Origin: Sediminibacillus terrae
Lineage (GTDB): Bacteria; Bacillota; Bacilli; Bacillales; Amphibacillaceae
Length of the DNA: 64,000 bases
Direction of reading: 5' to 3'
Assembly: GCF_009602435.1 (NCBI RefSeq)
Contig: NZ_VZDQ01000003.1
Coordinates: forward strand, 1 to 64,000
Position 1 is the first letter of the stretch, and the number at the start of each line of letters is the position of its first letter. Of the stretch, positions 57,745 to 64,000 are shown in pieces. Position numbers and translations under genes: made by a program. A model generated the notes under the pieces. It ran no database searches and had not been told where the DNA came from. It worked only from the letters and a program-made list of their open reading frames with translations.

Positions 57745-58437
57745 TCATTCTAACTGTTTTGCTGGATTTCCAACTACTGTTTTCCCTTGTTTTACATTTT
57801 TGGTAACCACTGCTCCAGCTCCGACAATGGAATTTTCTTCGATTGTGATTCCCGGGAGGAGAGTTGCGTTATTGCCAATTTTTGCTCCTTTTTTCAATAC
57901 AGGCCCTCGATGCCGATAATTTCCCTCGCCCATATATTTATCATTTGAGGAAGAGCAGCAGGGACCGATAAATACATCGTCTTCAATTACCATATCTGCC
58001 GTTATATAGGCGTTTGTTTGAACTGTCACCCGCTTGCCGATACATGTATTGTTTTCCACCGTCGCATTTCTTCCAATAATGCTGTCTTTTGCTACTTCGG
58101 TATTTTCCCTGATGCTGGCCAGGTCTCCAACCAGAACCCCCTGGTGGAGGACGGCGCCTTGGTAGATGACGCAATTTCCACCGATGGACACATCATCGCT
58201 GATTACTAATGGATTTAATTCTTCTGAGGGTTTTCTGGCCATCTTATTGTTGGCCATCGGCTGTTTACCCAAGCAGGTCAAATCGCCTATATAGACATTG
58301 CTGCCGATAATCGTTCCTTTATGAATAACGACATTGCTGCCAACAGTTGTATTGTCTCCGATGATGACTTCGGGGCCGATGACAGCATTTTCACCAAACG
58401 AAACGTTTTTTCCGATCCATGCACTTTGATGAATCAT
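57745..58437 (-). CDS. WbpD-like UDP-sugar N-acetyltransferase
   Basis: A 230-residue left-handed beta-helix protein built of hexapeptide repeats (IGENAVIG, IGDNTTVG, IGSNVYIG and so on), with the NDKYMGEGNYRHRGP insert typical of amino-sugar acetyltransferases. In the WbpA-B-E-D pathway WbpD uses acetyl-CoA to acetylate the 3-amino group, giving UDP-2,3-diacetamido-2,3-dideoxy-glucuronate. It is 23 bases after the Gfo/Idh gene, third in the operon. The neighbours support this role strongly; the sequence alone would only say NeuD/WbpD-type acetyltransferase. Confidence 0.87.
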   Translation of the reverse strand: MIHQSAWIGKNVSFGENAVIGPEVIIGDNTTVGSNVVIHKGTIIGSNVYIGDLTCLGKQPMANNKMARKPSEELNPLVISDDVSIGGNCVIYQGAVLHQGVLVGDLASIRENTEVAKDSIIGRNATVENNTCIGKRVTVQTNAYITADMVIEDDVFIGPCCSSSNDKYMGEGNYRHRGPVLKKGAKIGNNATLLPGITIEENSIVGAGAVVTKNVKQGKTVVGNPAKQLE

Positions 58438-58460
58438 TCACTCACTTCCCATTTTTAAAA

Positions 58461-59525
58461 TTAATCAAGCATTGTTTTAGTTGAAAAGGAGGAAAGGGGC
58501 AAAGGGATGACTTTTCCTTGCTGATGGGAACGGTAAAGGCCGAAAATCAACTCCAGTGCCTTTTTCCCTTCTTCTCCAGTTACCAGCAAACAGGCATTTT
58601 CCTCCAATGATTCGATGAAATTCTCGTACATCCGGCAGTGTTCCTCTTTTCTTCCTGCCAGCTCTTTCAGTTCTTCTGATAATCGCTCATGGCCTTGTAT
58701 ATAACACCTATCGATTTTATCCAATCCAGGACCGCCGATGCTGACGGTCCCTTTCTCGGCGAAGATCGACAATTGGTACCCGATATTCACTGGTTTGGTG
58801 ACGGTATTTGCATCTATTACTCCTTTTACATTATTGGAAAAGCTGATGATCCCGGTTGCAACATCTTCTATATCTTTTACGTCATGTGAATGGTTGGCAA
58901 TTTCTCCATAAATAGTTATAGGTTCACCGAGCAGCCATACCAGTAAATCAACAAGGTGGATACCTTGATTGACAAGCATTCCGCCGTCCATAGACCAGCT
59001 GCCGCGCCAGTCGGCAGCTTGAAAGTAATCCTTGCTGCGGTTGATGCGAATCGATGCTACTCCCATATAGAGTTTTCCGAAGTACCCTTCTTGGATCAGT
59101 TCCTTTAAGCGGGACATGAACGGTCGATAACGCATCTGATGACAGACAAGTACTTTTCGGTTGTTGACTTGTGCCAGCTTGTTGATTTCATCTGCATCTT
59201 GTAAGGACAGGGAGATTGGTTTTTCGAGAATAATATGTTTTTGAAGCTGTAGAGCTTGTTTTGCTATCTCCGCATGCAATCCGCTGACCACTGCAATCAC
59301 GACAATGTCTACTGTAGGGTCGCTCAGGAGATCGTGATAATCCGTATATTGCTTAATCGCTTGGGTTGTTTTCTTTTTGTCCCGGTATTCAGAAACAACA
59401 GCATCCATCCGCTCTTTTTGAAGATCACTGACTGCCGCTAATTTTGCATTGCTCAAGTTACTGATCGTTTCAATGTGTTTCTGGGCAATATATCCGCAGC
59501 CGATCAATCCAATGGAATAGTTCAT
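58461..59525 (-). CDS. WbpB-like UDP-sugar 3-dehydrogenase (Gfo/Idh)
   Basis: A 354-residue Gfo/Idh/MocA oxidoreductase. Rossmann motif GLIGCGYIAQKHIE at the N-terminus, catalytic EKP (ILEKPIS), and the WRGSWSMDGGMLVNQGIHLVD stretch that marks the WbpB/WlbA group. WbpB oxidises C3 of UDP-GlcNAc-uronate with NAD. ATG 59525 overlaps the aminotransferase stop (ATGA), as expected for enzymes acting one after another: WbpB and WbpE work as a coupled pair in Pseudomonas. Confidence 0.9.
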   Translation of the reverse strand: MNYSIGLIGCGYIAQKHIETISNLSNAKLAAVSDLQKERMDAVVSEYRDKKKTTQAIKQYTDYHDLLSDPTVDIVVIAVVSGLHAEIAKQALQLQKHIILEKPISLSLQDADEINKLAQVNNRKVLVCHQMRYRPFMSRLKELIQEGYFGKLYMGVASIRINRSKDYFQAADWRGSWSMDGGMLVNQGIHLVDLLVWLLGEPITIYGEIANHSHDVKDIEDVATGIISFSNNVKGVIDANTVTKPVNIGYQLSIFAEKGTVSIGGPGLDKIDRCYIQGHERLSEELKELAGRKEEHCRMYENFIESLEENACLLVTGEEGKKALELIFGLYRSHQQGKVIPLPLSSFSTKTMLD

Positions 59526-60628
59526 TGCCTCTCATCCATTTCTCTTATAGCGGCGATTATTGACTGTTGTTCTTCGTCCTCAAGAAACGGGTGGATCGGA
59601 ATTGCCAATAATCGGTTTGATAACTGCTCGGCCTCTGGAAAATCTCCTTGATTGTATCCTAACTTCTGATAAGCCACTTGAAGATGCAAGCAGCAGGGAT
59701 AATAAATCCCTGTACTGATTTTTCGCTCTTGCAGGAAGACGGATGCTTCATCTTGATGATCTGCTTCCAGACAATATAAGTGATAGATATGTGTCCGGTC
59801 TGATTTTGGTCGAGGGGGTTTTATCGTATGCAGAGTCGAGAACGCCTCCGTATAGTTGTTTGCCAGTTTTGCCCGTCTGTTGTTCCAATCTTCAATATGC
59901 TGTAAACAAATGAGCAAGATAGCGGCATGGATTTCATCGAGCCTGCTGTTATAGCCTATCGTGTCATGATAATATTTCCGGTTACTTCCGTGGGCGCGCA
60001 GTTTCCTTATCTTTGCTGCAATTCGTTCGTCAGAAGTAGTGACCATTCCACCATCCCCCAGTGTGCCGAGATTTTTGGTGGGGAAGAAAGAGAAACAACC
60101 AGCGTCGGCCAGGCTGCCGACAGGCATTCCTTTATATAACGCGCCGAAGGCTTGACATGCATCCTCGATTACTGTCAGGTCGTGTTGTTTTGCAATGGCA
60201 TTGATTTCATCCATATCGGCCGCCTGCCCGAACAAGTGAACAGGGATGATCGCTTTCGTACTCGGAGTGATTTTATCAGGTATCTTCTTCGGATCGATTG
60301 TAAAAGAATCAGAGGTGATATCAACAAAAACCGGGGTTGCGCCGACTCGTGTTATTGCTTCAGCTGTCGCGAAAAAAGTGAACGGACTGGTGATCACTTC
60401 GTCTCCTTCACCGATTCCCAACGCCTCAAGTGTCAGCAACAGCGCATCCGTTCCATTGCCAACCGCCACTGCTTCGTCAGTACCAATTCGACTGGCCACC
60501 TGCCTTTCCAATTCCGAAACTTTTGGACCGAGAATATAATTACCACTTCGTAACACATCGCTCACGGCTGCGAGTATGTCTTTTTCAATCGTGGTGAATT
60601 GTCTTTTCAGATTGATTAATGGAATCAT
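59522..60628 (-). CDS. WbpE-like UDP-sugar 3-aminotransferase (DegT/DnrJ)
   Basis: A 368-residue PLP aminotransferase of the DegT/DnrJ/EryC1 family. The PLP Lys is in FFPTKNLGTLGDGG (about residue 185); GNGTDAL and the EDACQAFGA motif are intact. ATG 60628 follows AAAGGAG. WbpE transfers an amino group from glutamate to the 3-keto sugar. First gene of the operon, divergent from the WbpA-like gene. Confidence 0.92.
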   Translation of the reverse strand: MIPLINLKRQFTTIEKDILAAVSDVLRSGNYILGPKVSELERQVASRIGTDEAVAVGNGTDALLLTLEALGIGEGDEVITSPFTFFATAEAITRVGATPVFVDITSDSFTIDPKKIPDKITPSTKAIIPVHLFGQAADMDEINAIAKQHDLTVIEDACQAFGALYKGMPVGSLADAGCFSFFPTKNLGTLGDGGMVTTSDERIAAKIRKLRAHGSNRKYYHDTIGYNSRLDEIHAAILLICLQHIEDWNNRRAKLANNYTEAFSTLHTIKPPRPKSDRTHIYHLYCLEADHQDEASVFLQERKISTGIYYPCCLHLQVAYQKLGYNQGDFPEAEQLSNRLLAIPIHPFLEDEEQQSIIAAIREMDERQ

Positions 60629-60854
60629 CGTTTGTCTCCTTTGCTTTCAAATTTTAAATAATATCCGTTATACATTAACGTATTTACAGGTTGTTCCACC
60701 GGTAACGGCATTCATCTTATATCAGTGCTCAATCTATTATCTACTTGGCCGTAAACACTAGTAATAGTGCCTTTTTTGTGGATAGATTTGCACAGCACCC
60801 CTTTTGTTCTCATATAAGGTAATAGATTGACTGACAAACGAAAGGAACATTCAA
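60629..60854. promoter_or_regulatory. Divergent promoter region of the sugar genes
   Basis: A 226-base gap between two start codons, so it must hold both promoters. On the plus strand AC-N17-CATATAAGG (about 60794-60823) resembles a sigma-K site but has GG in place of the final TA; TTGCAC and TATAAG with 19 bases also occur. No clear minus-strand promoter is seen. Confidence 0.3.
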
Positions 60855-62183
60855 ATGAAAGCTGAACGGATAGGAAACAACCGAATAGAGAAAGGTGAGG
60901 GGAAGGCGCAGACAATTGGGGTTGTCGGACTTGGTTATGTAGGCCTTCCGGTTGCAATTGGTTTTTCGAAGCAATACAAGGTGATCGGCTTTGATGTGGA
61001 TAAGCAAAAAATAGATTTACTCAAAAAGCACAACGATATAACAAGAGAAATAAGTAAGGAGGAATTGGCAGCTTCTGACATATATTTTACAAGTGATCAA
61101 ACAGACTTATCATTGTGCGACTATATAATCGTGGCAGTACCTACACCGATAAATGAGCATAACGAACCGGATTTGCGTTATTTAATAGCAGCATCTGAAA
61201 CAGTGGGAAGGAATTTGGCCGGTGGGGCAACAATCGTCTATGAATCAACAGTCTATCCTGGAGCCACAGAAGAAATATGCATTCCGGTTTTGGAGAAAAC
61301 ATCGGGATTGAAATCTGGTGAGGACTTCTTTGTAGCTTATTCGCCGGAAAGGATCAACCCAGGAGATAGACAGCATACGTTTCAACAAATTGAGAAAATT
61401 GTAGCAGCTCAAAATGAAGCAGTGTTGGAAAAAGTGGCGGCTTTGTATCAGAGTGTCATCGAAGCCCCCATTTACAAGGCGGAATCAATCAAAGTTGGAG
61501 AAACTGCGAAAGTGTTAGAAAACACACAGAGGGATATCAACATTGCCTTGATGAACGAGTTGGCAATGATTTGTGAAAGAGTCGGCATCGACACTTTCGA
61601 TGTCCTTGAGGCTGCTGGAACAAAGTGGAATTTCCTTCCCTTTACACCGGGACTTGTCGGCGGACACTGTATTGGCGTAGATCCTTATTATTTGATTCAT
61701 AAAGCAAAAGTAGTGGGTTACACTCCAGTATTTTTAGAAGCAGCTCGAAAAATCAACGATTCAATGGCAGGTTTTGTCCATCGTACGGTTCTTGATGATA
61801 TTATCCGTTTCAAGTATGATTTGGAAAAACTTACAATCACGGTGATGGGCATAACTTTTAAAGAAAATGTCCCGGATACCAGAAACTCAAAAGCTTTGGA
61901 AATCGTCCAAATGCTGCTGGATGATGGTTTGTCGGTAAATATTTATGATCCAGTTGCAAATCCTGAGGAAGTTGAGAACGAATTAGGGATTTCGTTGACT
62001 GAAAGAAAAAACCTGCAGCCAGCCGACATTCTTCTCGTTCTGGTGCCACATCAGGAATTTTTAACCATGACTGCCGAGGAGATTTCCGGATTTGTGAAAA
62101 AGGATCGAGCGCTGGTATTTGATTTGAAAAACATTTGGAGAAATCATCAGTTGCCTTCATTCATTAATCGTAAAACTCTTTAA
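60855..62183 (+). CDS. WbpA-like UDP-GlcNAc 6-dehydrogenase
   Basis: A 442-residue UDP-sugar dehydrogenase of the WbpA/TviB/WecC branch. Rossmann start GVVGLGYVGLPVA, the STVYPGATEE segment, the Lys of SIKVGETAKVLENTQRD and the catalytic Cys in GGHCIGVDPYY are present. It oxidises C6 of UDP-GlcNAc twice to UDP-GlcNAc-uronate, the first step of the diacetamido-uronate route. ATG 60855 follows AAAGGA. Divergent from the other three pathway genes. Confidence 0.92.
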   Translation: MKAERIGNNRIEKGEGKAQTIGVVGLGYVGLPVAIGFSKQYKVIGFDVDKQKIDLLKKHNDITREISKEELAASDIYFTSDQTDLSLCDYIIVAVPTPINEHNEPDLRYLIAASETVGRNLAGGATIVYESTVYPGATEEICIPVLEKTSGLKSGEDFFVAYSPERINPGDRQHTFQQIEKIVAAQNEAVLEKVAALYQSVIEAPIYKAESIKVGETAKVLENTQRDINIALMNELAMICERVGIDTFDVLEAAGTKWNFLPFTPGLVGGHCIGVDPYYLIHKAKVVGYTPVFLEAARKINDSMAGFVHRTVLDDIIRFKYDLEKLTITVMGITFKENVPDTRNSKALEIVQMLLDDGLSVNIYDPVANPEEVENELGISLTERKNLQPADILLVLVPHQEFLTMTAEEISGFVKKDRALVFDLKNIWRNHQLPSFINRKTL

Positions 62184-62186
62184 AAG

Positions 62187-62360
62187 AAGAGACTGGGACA
62201 AAAGCTGAAGCCGTACCCGTGGGAATGAGTAGTATCTACAAAGCAAGCACCAAACAACAGGGAAAAAGAAAACAGAAATATAAAAAATGAACGAATTCGA
62301 TTGATATAGAATTCGTTCATTTTTTGTTTTTGGTGGCCATGCTTTTGTCCCGGACCATAG
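62187..62360. repeat. Interspersed hairpin element, copy 14
   Basis: Complete outer arms: GACTGGGACAAAAGCT and ATGCTTTTGTCCCGGACC. The inner hairpin is AAAAATGAACGAATTC with GAATTCGTTCATTTTTT, where both arms have changed together from CCGAACGA/TCGTTCGG. Lies between convergent genes. Confidence 0.85.
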
Positions 62361-62373
62361 AATAACCGGTTTG

Positions 62374-63870
62374 TCAGAAATTCACTTTATCCCAAAATTT
62401 CTTGAAGAACGACTTTTTCTCTTCTGTAGATTGTGAGTGATCTTTCTTGGCTGCTTCTGTTTGAACAGATGGTTTTATTTCTGCCGACTTTTGATTTTTG
62501 ACTTTCCCCTGATTTATTGATTGGGGCGTGGGTGAGGTTGTTTTTACCGTGTGCGATTCTGGTTTTTCCGATTTATGTGACTCTGCTTTTGGTAGTTGCG
62601 GTCGCTTCCTTTCCGCGCCCATAGATTCAGGGTTAACAACCGACTCAGCTGTAATATTTGCTGCTTTGTGAATGCCTCTTTGTTGGTCTGATTTTTCAGG
62701 GGCGCTCTGCTCTTTTTGATGTTGGGCTTCTGGTGGTTTGGTTGATGCCTCTTTTTGTGCTGTTTCCTCTCTGGATTTCTCTGCAGCTTTTGCTGCTTCT
62801 TGTTCCTTTATTTTCTGCAAAAACGCGCGCTTATCTGCTTCGCTTTTTAAAGAGATTGGTTGTTCTGATTTTGCTGCCGTTGGTATTGCTTGTGTGCTCG
62901 GTTTCGTCGGCCGGATTTGCGGGCTCATGTTATTTGCTGTTGTGTCAGTGCCTAAACTAGAACGTTTTTTGCTTTGAACAGGTGGGGCATGATTTTTCTT
63001 TCCCTTCCTATCTATAACGGGGACGACAGAAGCGCCTTGTAAGTCCCGATAATTGAACTGGGGCTGCTTTGTTGAAGGATTATACGGGTTTGCGACAGGA
63101 TTTTGCGGTAATACCGGCTCCTTTCGTCTTGGCTTAGGGGATGGGGAGGGGGACTCCGATTCCGTCGTCGATTGTTTTTGCTCCTTCATCAATTTCTTCA
63201 TTTCGGCAATTTCTGCCTGAAGTTTTTCCAACAAATCCGTCTGAAAAGGATTTTGTTGATTGGGAGAGGTCGATGCTGGCGGTATCGGCTTACCATGTTC
63301 TTGTGGCTGTGTCTGTGCAGGGGTTGAATCCTTCTGGACCGGCTCCTTCAGATGGTTGAGAAATGTGGAAGAAGCTGCGGGTTCGTGTTTTGGGTTTTGG
63401 TCATCCATCGCCTGATCGTACTCCTTTCTTTTCTTATTCAGCGGCCTGCCGCTGGCTTCAGATATTTTTTGATCCAAGTAATATAGCAGTTGAAAGAGAA
63501 TGGCTACACTGTCATGCATCGTTTCTGCCTGGGAACGTTTATGACCGTCTGACAGGACAAAGTGCAGGCTTTCATTTTTATCGGCTGGAGCGTCTTCCGT
63601 TTGATTTGATTTCTGTCTCCACTCCGCAAGTTCTCTCTCTTTTTGCTCCAGGGCTTTGCTTAATAGTCGATTCTTTTTTTCATATTGTTTGATGGTTTCT
63701 GAATGAGTATGATTTTGCCACTCAGATTTCTCAAGAAGTTCCCGGTATTTTTCCTGTAATTGCTGATAATCCTGACTACAATCATTTTCCTGATAACTCC
63801 TGATCATTTTTTTATATTTACGTTGTTGGATTAGTAGGTGATTGATCTCCTCCTTGCTATAACTTTTCAC
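62374..63870 (-). CDS. Low-complexity coat-like protein with coiled coil
   Basis: A 498-residue hydrophilic protein I do not recognise. GTG 63870 is 7 bases from GAGGTGA; TTG 63873 is possible. Residues 1-90 are a coiled coil rich in Glu, Lys, Gln and Leu; about 100-145 form a small ordered unit (LHFVLSDGHKRS ... LFQLLYYLDQKI); another short coiled coil lies near 215-235. The rest is disordered, rich in Pro, Ser, Gln, Lys and Glu, ending in a basic FFKKFWDKVNF. A sigma-K-type promoter upstream and the plan recall spore coat morphogenetic proteins. I infer a coat or exosporium component. Confidence 0.75.
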   Translation of the reverse strand: MKSYSKEEINHLLIQQRKYKKMIRSYQENDCSQDYQQLQEKYRELLEKSEWQNHTHSETIKQYEKKNRLLSKALEQKERELAEWRQKSNQTEDAPADKNESLHFVLSDGHKRSQAETMHDSVAILFQLLYYLDQKISEASGRPLNKKRKEYDQAMDDQNPKHEPAASSTFLNHLKEPVQKDSTPAQTQPQEHGKPIPPASTSPNQQNPFQTDLLEKLQAEIAEMKKLMKEQKQSTTESESPSPSPKPRRKEPVLPQNPVANPYNPSTKQPQFNYRDLQGASVVPVIDRKGKKNHAPPVQSKKRSSLGTDTTANNMSPQIRPTKPSTQAIPTAAKSEQPISLKSEADKRAFLQKIKEQEAAKAAEKSREETAQKEASTKPPEAQHQKEQSAPEKSDQQRGIHKAANITAESVVNPESMGAERKRPQLPKAESHKSEKPESHTVKTTSPTPQSINQGKVKNQKSAEIKPSVQTEAAKKDHSQSTEEKKSFFKKFWDKVNF

Positions 63871-63904
63871 CAATTAGTCACCTCTTCACCCATAATATAT
63901 AGAA

Positions 63905-63932
63905 TATAGTATGAGGCTGTTTTCTGGGTTGT
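63905..63932 (-). promoter_or_regulatory. Sigma-K-type promoter of the coat-like gene
   Basis: On the minus strand AC (63932-63931), 17 bases and CATACTATA (63913-63905). The -10 fits CATANNNTA exactly; the same bases also contain the sigma-G box CATACTA, but no sigma-G -35 is present. Confidence 0.65.
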
Positions 63933-64000
63933 GACAGTTATCCTTATCAGCCTTCCAAGCTTTCATAACAAATTAGATAGACGCCCTTTTTTAAACAAAT

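Noticed and set aside
57506-57919. A 137-codon plus-strand frame
   Set aside because: It runs through a repeat element into the antisense of the WbpD-like gene; no ribosome site.

Overview
The window looks like chromosome from a spore-forming, aerobic Gram-positive bacterium of the family Bacillaceae. Evidence: a tricistronic germinant-receptor operon, SpoVR, YhcN, sigI-rsgI, BmrC/BmrD, YhcX, YrrT/MccA/MccB and YhdB relatives, AGGAGG-type ribosome sites, and promoters matching sigma-A, sigma-B, sigma-G and sigma-K. A betaine-type uptake system and the interspersed repeats would suit a salt-tolerant genus such as Halobacillus or Sediminibacillus, but the genus is inferred only. I saw no rRNA, tRNA, phage or transposase gene.

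Layout. 0-11 kb: lipoprotein, CNT nucleoside transporter with a long leader, aldehyde dehydrogenase, MATE exporter, solitary MurG, and a MarR/MMPL exporter pair. 11-21.4 kb: small zinc-ribbon membrane protein, betaine/proline-type ABC importer, aldo/keto reductase, gerA-type operon behind a sigma-G-like promoter, and a carbonic anhydrase relative with a changed active site. 21.6-30.8 kb: small zinc-finger protein, a multidrug ABC exporter (bmrC-bmrD) behind a remarkable leader, a membrane-anchored trypsin-like protein, a sigma-B-type PRC-barrel gene and sigI-rsgI. 30.9-41.7 kb: Gfo/Idh oxidoreductase, yhcX, SDR, yhdB, yhcN, the methionine-to-cysteine operon yrrT-luxS-mccA-mccB, an M20 peptidase and a PCYCGC lipoprotein. 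42-51.9 kb: Asp-box protein, spoVR, azoreductase, an unlisted 45-codon gene, RsbR-like STAS protein, cadC-cadA (cadA carries an in-frame TGA) and a GNAT acetyltransferase. 52-64 kb: a probable spore-surface glycoprotein module.

Two places deserve most attention. First, 22.2-22.85 kb: a perfect sigma-A promoter, a 24-codon leader peptide with an Arg-Leu-Lys motif, mutually exclusive RNA pairings, two intrinsic terminators and then three more terminator hairpins on an exact 92-bp period, all ahead of bmrC-bmrD. I read this as a multi-stage, ribosome-sensing attenuator for an antibiotic exporter. Second, 52-64 kb: a collagen-like protein, three glycan enzymes nearby and a complete-looking WbpA/B/E/D-type set for a UDP-diacetamido-glucuronic acid, with exact sigma-K-type promoters in front of the collagen gene, a divergent glycosyltransferase and a low-complexity coat-like gene.

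Most gene ends carry copies of an interspersed repeat: a CCGAACGA/TCGTTCGG hairpin inside an outer GGGACAAAAGCAT inverted repeat, often joined to a second GC-rich module. The hairpin arms co-vary between copies, so the folded RNA (probably a bidirectional terminator) seems to be what is kept.
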